Shown: positions 1-7,663 of the stretch, in pieces
Numbering within the stretch: the first letter of the stretch is position 1
How the letters are laid out: each line of letters begins with the position of its first letter
Assembly: GCA_964431205.1 (NCBI GenBank)
Contig: CAYSIX010000017.1
Coordinates: 1-28,517 of the forward strand
DNA: 28,517 bases
Direction: 5' to 3'
DNA from: CAYSIX01 sp964431205
GTDB lineage: Bacteria; Planctomycetota; Phycisphaerae; Phycisphaerales; Phycisphaeraceae
Program-made: the position numbers and the translations under genes
Notes under the pieces: model-generated
The model's input: only the letters and a program-made list of their open reading frames with translations
Told to the model about the DNA's origin: nothing
The model's database searches: none

Positions 1-83
1 CTGCCTTGCCCCGTGCTCCCCGTGTCCCCCGTGGTTCTCTTCCCGGCCTTCGCCCCTTCGCGCGAGACTAAGGGGTCTCCCTA

Positions 84-195
84 GGGGGTGACGTCACCCT
101 GACACGGGGGTGACATGGGGGGTGACACGTTCTAAACCCTTTGTGCATTGACACTTGTGCATTCTGCCTTGTCTGGGGGGGGTACGGGGGTGACA
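84..195. repeat. Four GGGGGTGACA direct repeats with 14-bp palindrome
   Basis: The unit GGGGGTGAC begins at 84, 106, 118 and 186, so the start-to-start spacings are 22, 12 and 68 nt. Three of the four copies continue with A. The first copy lies inside the palindrome GGGTGACGTCACCC, so one inverted copy (GTCACCC) is also present. Clustered repeats of this size in otherwise non-coding DNA could be protein-binding sites, but no function can be assigned from sequence alone. Confidence 0.6.
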
Positions 196-244
196 TCGCC
201 GATGGGCCATGGATTGGGCAGGACGGGCGGTGCGTGGTTTAGCC

Positions 245-260
245 GGCGGGCCTGCCCGCC
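245..260 (-). terminator. Possible hairpin after the M48 protease gene
   Basis: GGCGGGC at 245-251 and GCCCGCC at 254-260 form a GC-only stem about 37 nt beyond the stop codon of the minus-strand protease gene. There is no run of U after it on that strand, so it is at best a weak or factor-assisted terminator. Confidence 0.3.
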
Positions 261-297
261 GCCGGGATCGGCGGAGCGGTGCGGGCGGTGCGTCGGT

Positions 298-1170
298 TCA
301 CTGGCGGCCGTGGGTGGGCGGGGGCAGCTTGCTGAGCGGCTCGAGGGCGCGCTGACGGAAGCGTTCGGCGAAGAAGCTGAACTCGCCGGCGCGGATCTGG
401 TCGCGGTACTGATCGTTGATGAGCTGTTCGAGCCGATCGATGCGTGTCTGGGGCAGCGGGTGGGTGGAGAGGAACTCGATGCCGCCGCCGCCGGCCTGCT
501 GGGAGGCGTCGTGGAGGATCTGCATGACCTGGACCTGGCCTCGGGGATCGTATCCGAGGCGGGCCATGTAGCGGATGCCCAGCTTGTCGGACTCGATTTC
601 CTGGTCGCGGCTGAAGCTGAGCTGGTAGAGCCCGCCGCCGACGCCGACGCCGACGCCCAGGACGCTGAGCCAGTCCTCGTCGGTGACCTGTCCGGCGACG
701 CCGACGGCGGCGCCGACGACGCCCCAGCCGATGGCCTGAGCCATGCGGTCGTTGATGTGCTTGGCGGTGACGTGGCCGACCTCGTGTCCGAGGACGCCGG
801 CGAGCTGGGCCTCGTTGTTCATGCGTTCGAGCAGGCCGCGGGAGATGAAGACCTTGCCGCCGGGCAGGGCGAAGGCGTTGATGACCGAGGAGTCCAGGAC
901 GTGGAACTCCCAGGGCAGGTCGGGGCGTTCGCTGACGGCGGCCAGCTCCTTGCCGATGTCGCGGACGTAGTTGAGCACGGGCTTGGAGGGCAGCTCACCG
1001 CCGTTTTCCTTGACGAACTCGGGGGCGGCCTCCTCGCCGATGCGGACCTCTTCGCTCTCGCTGAGGACGTTGAGCTGGCTGCGGCCGGTGGCGGGATTGG
1101 TGCTGCAGGCGGCGGGCGCGATCGCGAGGCTCGTGATGGCAAGCAGCAGGATGATCCAATGAGTTCGCAT
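298..1170 (-). CDS. M48 family zinc metalloprotease, predicted lipoprotein
   Basis: The 290-aa protein is a predicted envelope-anchored peptidase of family M48, related to the BepA/LoiP group that handles misfolded envelope proteins. A hydrophobic signal peptide (about residues 5-20) ends at Cys22 in A-P-A-A-C. The Pro makes this an imperfect lipobox, so lipidation is likely rather than certain. The N-P-A-T-G-R stretch after it is typical of the family. The zinc-binding motif HEVGH is at 129-133 and the third ligand region E-x-x-x-D at 191-195. A Gly-rich hydrophobic stretch (about 148-182) separates them, as in other M48 proteins. The start is supported by AAGGGA 7 nt upstream. It is a single gene facing away from the 1694-2410 gene across a 523-bp gap. 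Confidence 0.92.
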   Translation of the reverse strand: MRTHWIILLLAITSLAIAPAACSTNPATGRSQLNVLSESEEVRIGEEAAPEFVKENGGELPSKPVLNYVRDIGKELAAVSERPDLPWEFHVLDSSVINAFALPGGKVFISRGLLERMNNEAQLAGVLGHEVGHVTAKHINDRMAQAIGWGVVGAAVGVAGQVTDEDWLSVLGVGVGVGGGLYQLSFSRDQEIESDKLGIRYMARLGYDPRGQVQVMQILHDASQQAGGGGIEFLSTHPLPQTRIDRLEQLINDQYRDQIRAGEFSFFAERFRQRALEPLSKLPPPTHGRQ

Positions 1171-1693
1171 GGTTTGGTCCCTTGTTGCGCGAGTCGTGAA
1201 GGCCAGGCGAAGCGGCGTGGCGGTTGCGTGGCGGTGTTCGGCCGCGGCTTATCCGACGTCGGGCGCCGCGGACGGTTGGCGGCGGCCTCCGATAACGGCG
1301 GCGTGGGGCGACGGGCGGGTGGCCAGGCCGCGGCGTGGGTCGAGGCCCGCCCGGGACGTGGCGCGGGTGCTGGGCGCGCCAAGGTCCGGCCGCCGTGCTC
1401 GTGTGTGATTTTATCGGGGTACGGGGCGGCGTGCGGGCGGGGAGATGTCCGGGCGGTGTGGATTGGGCGGGTGAGCCAAGGTCCGCCCATGCGATCGATC
1501 GTGACGAGCCTGTCGATCAGTGAAGAATCCGGGGGCAGGCGTCGATGAATGGGCTGTCGGCCGCGAGTCACCCGAGGGAGCGTGACCCGCCGGTGCGACG
1601 GCGGCGCCGGACCGTCGGATGACGGCGGAGACCGTCAGCGGTGGCGTGACCTTTCGCGTTGTTTGGCCCCGCGGGGGCAGCCGGAGTGCTCGC
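1171..1693. other. 523-bp divergent intergenic region, no gene seen
   Basis: This region separates the M48 protease (minus) from the B12-fold protein (plus). Open frames exist because stop codons are rare in this GC-rich DNA, but none has a recognisable protein or a good ribosome site. The only AT-rich patch is around 1407-1417 and could hold a minus-strand -10 box, without a matching -35. An 11-nt direct repeat GCCAAGGTCCG occurs near 1379 and 1475 and may be chance. Confidence 0.55.
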
Positions 1694-2410
1694 ATGGCGA
1701 CTCGACGTAACGTCCTGCTCGAACGATTCTTCAACAGTCTGATCAGCGGTGACCGGCCGGGGGCGAGGCAGATCGTCCACGAGGCGATCGACGCCGGCTG
1801 CGACGCCGAGGCGATCCTCTCGAACCTGTTCTGGCCCACGCTCGAGTCGGTGCAGCAACTGCACCGGCGCGATCAGCTCAGCGCGCTGTCGCACCACTAC
1901 GCGACGCGGCTGCTGCGCCAGCTCGTGGATCAGAACCAGCTCCGGCTGGACCAGAAGCCGCGGCGGGATCAGAAGGTCCTGCTGGTCAGCGGTGAGGACG
2001 ACGCCGAGGAGCTGGCGGCGCAGATGGCGGCCGACCTGCTCGAGGCCGACGGCTACACCGTCTTCTTCGCCGGTGGCGGGGTGGCCAACGACGAGATCGT
2101 CGAGCAGCTCGGCGACCTGCAGGCCGACAAGCTCGTGATCTTCGGCGCGATTCCCCCGACGGTGCCGTACACGCGGCTGCTGATCGACCGGCTGCACGAC
2201 ATCGGCGTGTGCCCGAAGCTGCAGATCATCGTGGGCGGCGGGGTGTTCAACCGCGCCGAGGGCCTGGCCGAGGAGATCGGCGCGGACCTGTGGGCGGCCA
2301 CGCCGTCGGAGCTGATCGAGGTGATGCAGGAGAAGCCTCGCCGTCGCATGACGGGGGATCAGCGCACGGTCGGTCGGCGTCGCCGCGGCGGCAAGCGCAG
2401 CGCGGCGTAA
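1694..2410 (+). CDS. B12-binding-fold protein lacking the cobalamin His motif
   Basis: The 238-aa protein has the two-part layout of MerR/CarH-type and methyltransferase B12 modules. The helical cap (about 5-85) includes F-W-P-T-L at 46-50 and H-H-Y-A-T-R-L-L-R near 67-75. A Rossmann-like B12 domain follows (about 94-211) with the late G-G-G loop at 181-183. The loop that normally reads D-x-H-x-x-G is E-D-D-A-E-E at 101-106, so the His that binds cobalt from below is absent. The C-terminus is a basic tail (R-R-R-R-G-G-K-R), which could contact nucleic acid. No DNA-binding HTH precedes the cap. The start is chosen at 1694 because GGAG lies 7 nt upstream and the fold begins there; an upstream in-frame ATG at 1619 adds a segment without homology. 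A regulatory or carrier role is inference. Confidence 0.75.
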   Translation: MATRRNVLLERFFNSLISGDRPGARQIVHEAIDAGCDAEAILSNLFWPTLESVQQLHRRDQLSALSHHYATRLLRQLVDQNQLRLDQKPRRDQKVLLVSGEDDAEELAAQMAADLLEADGYTVFFAGGGVANDEIVEQLGDLQADKLVIFGAIPPTVPYTRLLIDRLHDIGVCPKLQIIVGGGVFNRAEGLAEEIGADLWAATPSELIEVMQEKPRRRMTGDQRTVGRRRRGGKRSAA

Positions 2411-2529
2411 GGATTGGACCGGATCACCGGATCGGCCGGATGAACCGGATCAAAACAAAGTCGCGCAAAGCTCTCGTGTGTTTCGCCATCTTCGCGTCTT
2501 CGTGGTGATCCGGTGAAACCGGCCAATCC
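2411..2529. repeat. Long inverted-repeat intergenic element, copy 1
   Basis: Arms at 2411-2433 and 2507-2529 are inverted copies matching at about 19 of 23 positions, separated by 73 nt. Inside is CTCGTGTGTTTC (2473-2484), also found in the second element at 16783-16794, followed by a repetitive CTTCGCGTCTTCGTGG tract. The GGATTGG/CCAATCC ends and that tract resemble intergenic repeat text I recall from many unrelated bacterial genomes. The element fills most of the gap between the convergent B12-fold and cdsA genes, so it could also form a large terminating hairpin for both. Confidence 0.6.
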
Positions 2530-2564
2530 TGTTATCCTGTCGAACCGATTGCGATGGGGCCCGG

Positions 2565-3521
2565 TCACTCGTCGATGATGGCGGCGAGCTGGAGCAACCA
2601 GTAGGCGACGGGGGCGACGAGCAGCGGCGAGTCGATGACGTCGAGGACGCCGCCGAAGCCGGGGATGGAGCTGCCGGAGTCCTTGATGCCGGCGTCGCGC
2701 TTGAAGAGGCTGATGGTCAGGTCGCCGAGCTGCCCGGTCAGGCCGATGATCAGGCCGGCGATGACGACGAACGCCAGCGGCAGCGAGAGCGGGTCGAGGG
2801 CGCGGTGGCCGTCGCGGAGCTGGAAGTGTCCGAGGGTGCCGGTGGCGTCGCCGAGCTGGACGAGGGCGACGGCGACGAGGGCGGCGGTGACGACGCCGCC
2901 GAGCAATCCCTCCCACGTCTTGCCGGGGCTGAGCCAGGGGATGAGCTGGTGCCGCCCGAGCAAACGTCCGGTGAAGTAAGCGCCGATGTCGCAGGCCTTG
3001 CAGATGAGGATGACGGCGGCGACGACCCAGGCGGAGTGGGAGCGTCGGATGGCCAGGTAGAAGCCGGGCAGCGCACCGAGGTAGAAGAACACGAGCATCG
3101 TGACGGCCGCGACGCCGATCGCGCCCTCGGTTTGTCCGCGCCAACTGTGTCGGATCAGGGCGAAGAGGAAGACGCCGACCATCCCGGTGGCGTAGATCGC
3201 CAGCGTGCTCTGGGACGCGAGGTGGTGTGGGAGGATGTAGACCAGCAGGCAGCCGAGGGTGCCGCTGAGCCAGAGAGACGTCAGGTGCACGGGGATGTGC
3301 ACGGCGAGGAAGATGCGTCGCAGCTCGGCCGCGGCCAAAGGGATGATCATCAGGAAGAGGGTCAGCAGCAGGAGGCCGGCGGGCAGGTGGGGACGACCGC
3401 CGAGCCACGCCTGCGCGGCCGTGCCGGTCAGGTCCAGGCGGTCGAGGCGCTCGTCGAGATAGAACAGCAGCAGGCCGACGGCGATCATCAGCGGCCCGAA
3501 GATCAGGCGATGCTTGAGCAT
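2565..3521 (-). CDS. cdsA: Phosphatidate cytidylyltransferase
   Basis: The 318-aa protein is a polytopic membrane enzyme that makes CDP-diacylglycerol from phosphatidate and CTP, the branch point for phospholipid synthesis. About eight hydrophobic segments are spread over its length. The family signature is in the last 60 residues: S-L-F-K-R-D-A-G-I-K-D-S-G-S-S, then P-G-F-G-G-V-L-D-V-I-D at 287-297. The canonical form is P-G-H-G-G-x-x-D-R-x-D, so the His is Phe and the Arg is Val, while both Asp residues are kept. The gene is divergent from the RDD gene. No Shine-Dalgarno is visible; a TACGAT box ends 6 nt before the ATG. Confidence 0.88.
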   Translation of the reverse strand: MLKHRLIFGPLMIAVGLLLFYLDERLDRLDLTGTAAQAWLGGRPHLPAGLLLLTLFLMIIPLAAAELRRIFLAVHIPVHLTSLWLSGTLGCLLVYILPHHLASQSTLAIYATGMVGVFLFALIRHSWRGQTEGAIGVAAVTMLVFFYLGALPGFYLAIRRSHSAWVVAAVILICKACDIGAYFTGRLLGRHQLIPWLSPGKTWEGLLGGVVTAALVAVALVQLGDATGTLGHFQLRDGHRALDPLSLPLAFVVIAGLIIGLTGQLGDLTISLFKRDAGIKDSGSSIPGFGGVLDVIDSPLLVAPVAYWLLQLAAIIDE

Positions 3522-3527
3522 CGCGTC

Positions 3528-3533
3528 ATCGTA
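3528..3533 (-). promoter_or_regulatory. -10-like box for cdsA, possible leaderless start
   Basis: On the minus strand TACGAT is followed by 6 nt and then the cdsA ATG, which would put transcription start at or next to the start codon. There is no clear -35 and no Shine-Dalgarno. Confidence 0.45.
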
Positions 3534-3579
3534 TCAGTTGGTTGCGGCGTCGGCGGTGGTCGCGTCGGTGCGGGGCGGC

Positions 3580-3585
3580 TACTCT
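3580..3585 (+). promoter_or_regulatory. -10-like box for the RDD gene, possible leaderless start
   Basis: TACTCT is followed by 6 nt and then ATG 3592. No Shine-Dalgarno is present. Its geometry matches that of the divergent cdsA box about 50 bp away. Confidence 0.4.
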
Positions 3586-3591
3586 GATCCG

Positions 3592-5469
3592 ATGCAAACG
3601 GGTCGTCGCGGAACGCAGTGGTGTCGATGGTGTCGCGTCCTGGCGTTGGGGCTGTTGGCGTTGGGGGTGGTCGGTCGGGCGACGGCGACGACGTTCCTGG
3701 CCGCGGGGGACGGTGAGCAAACGTGGCTGCTGCTGGCCGCCGGGGACGATCAGCCGGCGACGTGGGCGCTGTATCACCGGGAACGATCGGACGCGTCCGA
3801 TGCGCTTGAGCGTGTCGGGTCGCTGTATGGGCCGGTCGAGTCGGTGGCGGCGACGCAAGGTCGGCTGTGGCTGTTCGACGCCGACCGTGAGCTGCACACG
3901 GCCAAGCTGGCCCCGCCGGACGAGCCGACGCTCGACCGCCTGACGCTGGAGCGTCGGCCGAGCCTGCCACCGGGGACCGTGCTGCGTCGTTGGGGGGCGT
4001 GGTCCGAGGGCGTGTATGCGCTGGTTCGTGTGGAGAACCGAAGGGTGCTGGAAGAGCTTGGCGCACTCGGCTCGGCCCGGGCTGAGCCGGATCCGAGTGA
4101 GGCTCCGGGCGGCGTGGTCGACACGTCGGATGGCGCCTTGAACCTGTCGCTCGGTCTGCCGCCGAAGTTGCGGGTGGAGGGGCCGTCGCAAGCGCGGAGT
4201 GATGCGGAACCGGGGGCACCGGACGCGGGCGATTCGGCGCAAGCCGGTGACGGGGAGGAGGGGTCGGCATCCTCGGAGGCCGGCGAGGAGAACGAGCCAT
4301 CGGCGGACGGCGAGCCGTTGCCCGTGGACCGCCTGCTGTGGCTGAACCGTGACCATTGGGAGCCGGTGGCCCTGCCGGAGGACTGGCCGCACCTGGCGCC
4401 GGCGGCGGTGGTGCTGCGTGACGGCTCGGCCGAGTCGCTGGTGCTGGTGGCGCGGCCGACGGGTTCCTCGGGAGAGCTGAGCGTGTACGAGCGTGTGGGC
4501 GAGGGCTGGGAACGGACGGATTACCCGCTGACGCGATCCGGGCCGTTTCGGGCGTTGTCGGTGCAGGGACAGCTCGTCGTGGCGGTGTGGGGGATGACGC
4601 GTGGGGGTCTGGAGGTCGAGGCGCACCTGCTGCGCGAGGGGCGTCGGGCAGACCTGGGCACGGTGAGACTGGAGGAGGCGCCGCTGGAGGACGGGTGGGC
4701 GATGGTGCCGAGCGGTCTGGGGCTGACGCTGCTGGCGCAGGCGGAGCGGTACACGCCGTCGCCGCGGGCGTGGCCGACGGACCCGATCCCGACGCCGCTG
4801 CGTGCGGTGACGCTGGACCTGCGCGGGACGGTGAAACCCGAGGTCAAGCCGGTGGGTCTGGTGGAGTCGGCGTGGTGGGATCAGGCGGCGCAGCAGCTCG
4901 TGATGCTGGTGCTGCTGGTGGTGATGATCGCGATGGTGTTCATGTTCTGGCGTCGTGACCCGCGGTCGATCCGTGTGTCGCTGCCGAAGGGGGTGGCGTT
5001 GGCGGACCTCGGCCGGCGGGCGGGCGCCGGGACGATCGACCTGGTGCCGGCGGCGGTCGTGCCGCTGGTGGCCTACGGCACGTCGCTGCCGGAGATGGCG
5101 CGACACTGGCCGGGCGCGGCGATCAGCGAGCCGGAGGCGATGCTGCCGGGCGCCACGGCGATCGGCCTGTTCGTGCTGCACACGACGGTGACGGAGCTGA
5201 TCACCCAGCGCACGCTGGGCAAGGCGATCATGGGCCTGCGCGTGACGGGGATGCGTGGCGAGCGGCCGTCCGCCGGGCGGATCGTCACACGCGGTGCGCT
5301 CAAGGCGCTGGACCTGATCGCGTGGCTTCTATTGATCCTGCCGTTGATCGGGATGTATCGTCAGCGTCTGGGCGACGTCATCGCGCAGACCATCGTGGTC
5401 ATGCCCGCCCCGCCGCGGCCCGAGGAAGAATCCGCCGACGATGACGAATCCGACGACAAGCCCGACTGA
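3592..5469 (+). CDS. RDD family membrane protein with large secreted N-terminal region
   Basis: The protein has 625 aa. A signal peptide (about 1-32, ending A-T-A) leads into a 400-residue extracytoplasmic region of short beta-rich repeats with W-x-L-F-D-type strands, possibly a propeller. This is interrupted by an acidic, low-complexity linker at about 165-245 (many E, D, G, S). A transmembrane helix follows near 434-455. The C-terminal RDD domain (about 465-605) shows R-R-A-G-A-G-T-I-D, the T-L-G-K-A-I-M-G-L-R-V motif and a final R-Q-R-L-G-D-V-I-A-Q-T. RDD proteins are membrane proteins of mostly unclear role, some linked to ion transport. ATG 3592 is preferred over 3514 because it begins the signal peptide and avoids overlapping cdsA. 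The 3' end overlaps queC by 29 nt. Confidence 0.8.
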   Translation: MQTGRRGTQWCRWCRVLALGLLALGVVGRATATTFLAAGDGEQTWLLLAAGDDQPATWALYHRERSDASDALERVGSLYGPVESVAATQGRLWLFDADRELHTAKLAPPDEPTLDRLTLERRPSLPPGTVLRRWGAWSEGVYALVRVENRRVLEELGALGSARAEPDPSEAPGGVVDTSDGALNLSLGLPPKLRVEGPSQARSDAEPGAPDAGDSAQAGDGEEGSASSEAGEENEPSADGEPLPVDRLLWLNRDHWEPVALPEDWPHLAPAAVVLRDGSAESLVLVARPTGSSGELSVYERVGEGWERTDYPLTRSGPFRALSVQGQLVVAVWGMTRGGLEVEAHLLREGRRADLGTVRLEEAPLEDGWAMVPSGLGLTLLAQAERYTPSPRAWPTDPIPTPLRAVTLDLRGTVKPEVKPVGLVESAWWDQAAQQLVMLVLLVVMIAMVFMFWRRDPRSIRVSLPKGVALADLGRRAGAGTIDLVPAAVVPLVAYGTSLPEMARHWPGAAISEPEAMLPGATAIGLFVLHTTVTELITQRTLGKAIMGLRVTGMRGERPSAGRIVTRGALKALDLIAWLLLILPLIGMYRQRLGDVIAQTIVVMPAPPRPEEESADDDESDDKPD

Positions 5470-6175
5470 TCCGCGGCCGGCCGTGGTGCTGCTGTCCGGC
5501 GGGCTGGATTCGGCCACGGCGGTGGCGATCGCGCGCGACGCCGGTTTCACCTGCCACGCCATCAGCTTCGACTACGGCCAGCGCCACCGGGCCGAGCTGG
5601 TCGCGGCGCGGCTCGTCGGTGAGCAGCTCGGCGTCGCCTCGCACCGCTGGGTCACCATCGATCGAGAGGCGTTCGGCGGGTTCCGCGGTTCGGCGCTGAC
5701 CGATGACCTGCCCGTGCCCAAGGGCCGCAGCGACCGGGAGATGGCACGGGGCATCCCGGTCACCTACGTCCCGGCCCGCAACACCATCTTCCTCAGCTTC
5801 GCGCTGGGTCTGGCCGAGGTGCTCCAAGCCCGCGACATCTTCCTCGGCGTCAACGCCATCGACTATTCCGGCTACCCCGACTGCCGCCCCGCTTACCTGC
5901 GCGCGTTCGAGAACATGGCCAACCTCGCGACCCGCGCCGCCGTCGAGGGCCATCGCCTGACGCTGCACGCGCCGCTGATCGACCTGCCCAAGCCGGCGAT
6001 CGTCGAGCGCGGCCTGACACTGGGCGTGGACTACGCGCTGACCCATTCGTGCTACGATCCGGTGCCGGACGCCACCCGGCCGACGGGCGTGCGCCCCTGC
6101 ACCCACTGCGACGCCTGTCGGCTGCGTCAGGCCGCGTTCGAGAAGCTGGGCCGCGCCGATCCGCTGCTGGGCTGA
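5441..6175 (+). CDS. queC: 7-cyano-7-deazaguanine synthase QueC
   Basis: The 244-aa protein converts 7-carboxy-7-deazaguanine to preQ0 with ATP and ammonia, on the path to queuosine in tRNA. The PP-loop SGGLDS is at 19-24, followed by D-Y-G-Q-R-H-R-A-E-L, and Y-V-P-A-R-N-T-I-F-L-S in the middle. The zinc-binding cysteines are at 204, 220, 223 and 226 (C-T-H-C-D-A-C). Length and order are normal for the family. Its start lies 29 nt inside the end of the RDD gene in another frame, so the two are probably co-transcribed. No other queuosine gene is in the window. Confidence 0.95.
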   Translation: MTNPTTSPTDPRPAVVLLSGGLDSATAVAIARDAGFTCHAISFDYGQRHRAELVAARLVGEQLGVASHRWVTIDREAFGGFRGSALTDDLPVPKGRSDREMARGIPVTYVPARNTIFLSFALGLAEVLQARDIFLGVNAIDYSGYPDCRPAYLRAFENMANLATRAAVEGHRLTLHAPLIDLPKPAIVERGLTLGVDYALTHSCYDPVPDATRPTGVRPCTHCDACRLRQAAFEKLGRADPLLG

Positions 6176-6218
6176 GCCGCCCGGGCCGGGCGCACGCCCC
6201 GATACGAGTCCTCAGGAC

Positions 6219-7589
6219 GTGATGGACACGAGTCACGAGTTCCCGAGCCGCTTTCGCCCCCCGCATCCCGCGGCGATCTGGACGCTGCGCGTGCTCGCGC
6301 TCGTTGGCCTCGGCGTCTCGAGCATGCTCGTGTTCAAGTCCGGCGGGCTGCCCGGCTGCGGCGCCGGGTCCGGCTGCGACGAGGTGCTCACCAGCTCCTA
6401 CGCCACGTGGCTCGGCCTGCCCGTCGCCGCCGCGTCTCTGGTGATCTACGGCGTCATCCTCATCGGCACCACGCTCGTCCATCCCGAACGCCCCGAACCC
6501 AATCAGCGCGCGGGCTGGATGCTGCTGCTCGGTCTGTCGGCCACCGCCTCGCTCGCGGCGCTCTGGTTCATCGGCGTGCAACTGATCGAGCTGCAAACGG
6601 CCTGCGCCTACTGCCTCACCGTGCACGCCTGCTCGCTCGCGCTGCTGGGCCTGGTGCTCTGGGTCGGGCCGTTCGGCCGCACGCGCGTCAGCCCCGACGA
6701 GCCGGCCGACCCGCTCATGATCGGCGGCCGGGCCGTGACGCTGGTTCTGCTCGCGGCCCTGTTGCCAACCGCGGCACTGGTCGCCGGTCAGACGCTGGCG
6801 CCGGCTTCCACCGTCGCCGTGAAGCAGCTCGACCCGAGCGACGCCTCGATTTCCCTCGATTCGCCACGCGACGCCAGCCTCGGGGCTCCCGACGCTTCCG
6901 GCGAGGCCCCTGACGACTCCGGTGACGGCGGGCCGATCCGGCTGGGCGGCCGGCCCGATTTCGACACCGGCCCGGGGCGCGACCGGCGCATCTCCGTCCT
7001 CAACGGCGCCGTCCAGCTCGCCCCGCACGGCCAACCCATCATCGGCTCGCCCGACGCCCCGGTCATCCTCATCAAGTCGTTCGACTACACCTGCCCCCAC
7101 TGCCGCACGATGCACGGCCTGCTCGAGCAGGCGCGTCAACGATACGGCGAGCAACTGGCGATCCTGCCCCTGGCCTGCCCGCTCGACGCCGACTGCAACC
7201 CCTACTACGACCAGACCGACGCCCGACACGAGCACGCCTGCGAGCTGGCACGACTCGCCCTGCGCGTCTGGCATCACGACCGTGGCCGCTTCGCCGAGAT
7301 CCACGACTGGATCTTCTCCCACGAGCAGCCCCCCACGCCGCAGGAAGCGATCGACTTCGCCGCCACGCTGATCCCCCGCGACAAGGCGCTGGGCCGCGAC
7401 CCGTTGATCGAGCAGGACATCGCCCGGCGGATCCGCCGGGGCATCGACTTCCAGGCGATCATCAACGTGCCGCTGCCGGGGCTGGTGGTCGGCGCGACGA
7501 TCGTGGCCGGTCGGCCGCAGACGGCCGAGGAGCTGTTTGAGATCCTGGAGCGTGAGTCGGCGCTGCGGCCGGTGGGTGACGGCGGTTGA
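6219..7589 (+). CDS. VKOR - DsbA-like thioredoxin fusion (disulfide formation)
   Basis: The 456-aa membrane protein appears to join both halves of a disulfide-forming system. The N-terminal VKOR domain (about 17-155) has the loop pair Cys47 and Cys53 (C-G-A-G-S-G-C), S-S-Y-A-T-W-L-G-L-P, and the redox C-A-Y-C at 129-132 within about four membrane segments. A further membrane helix (about 170-190) and a linker lead to a periplasmic DsbA/DsbG-like domain with C-P-H-C at 292-295 and a likely cis-Pro in V-P-L-P-G-L near the end. In characterised VKOR systems the membrane part passes electrons from the DsbA-like part to quinone. The gene starts at GTG 6219 or ATG 6222; there is no strong ribosome site. 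It sits between queC (43 nt) and gatB in one plus-strand run. Confidence 0.88.
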   Translation: MMDTSHEFPSRFRPPHPAAIWTLRVLALVGLGVSSMLVFKSGGLPGCGAGSGCDEVLTSSYATWLGLPVAAASLVIYGVILIGTTLVHPERPEPNQRAGWMLLLGLSATASLAALWFIGVQLIELQTACAYCLTVHACSLALLGLVLWVGPFGRTRVSPDEPADPLMIGGRAVTLVLLAALLPTAALVAGQTLAPASTVAVKQLDPSDASISLDSPRDASLGAPDASGEAPDDSGDGGPIRLGGRPDFDTGPGRDRRISVLNGAVQLAPHGQPIIGSPDAPVILIKSFDYTCPHCRTMHGLLEQARQRYGEQLAILPLACPLDADCNPYYDQTDARHEHACELARLALRVWHHDRGRFAEIHDWIFSHEQPPTPQEAIDFAATLIPRDKALGRDPLIEQDIARRIRRGIDFQAIINVPLPGLVVGATIVAGRPQTAEELFEILERESALRPVGDGG

Positions 7590-7663
7590 ACGACGCCGGT
7601 ACAATCGCCCGCCTCGATCTCACGCCCGTGACACGAGCGAACCACGCCACGACGGAAACAGGC

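Larger units (their letters stand above)
1..297. other. Repeat-rich non-coding stretch at window edge
   Basis: No convincing gene is seen here. The stretch holds four direct copies of GGGGGTGAC(A) at 84-92, 106-115, 118-127 and 186-195. It also holds a perfect 14-bp palindrome GGGTGACGTCACCC at 86-99 that contains the first copy, and two copies of TTGTGCATT at 141-149 and 155-163. The first 70 bases are C-rich with repeated CCCCGTG and could be the tail of a gene outside the window, but no frame is persuasive. The downstream neighbour is the 3' end of the M48 protease gene on the minus strand. Confidence 0.6.

Noticed and set aside
148..1548. 466-codon open frame on the plus strand over the M48 gene
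   Set aside because: It is antisense to a gene with clear M48 motifs; its Ala/Asp/Leu-rich translation has no family features and arises from GC-rich codon use.
7600..7605. TACAAT as a -10 box for gatB
   Set aside because: No -35 at a suitable distance (TTGAAC at 7586 leaves only an 8-nt spacer), and the gene sits in an apparent run with its upstream neighbour.
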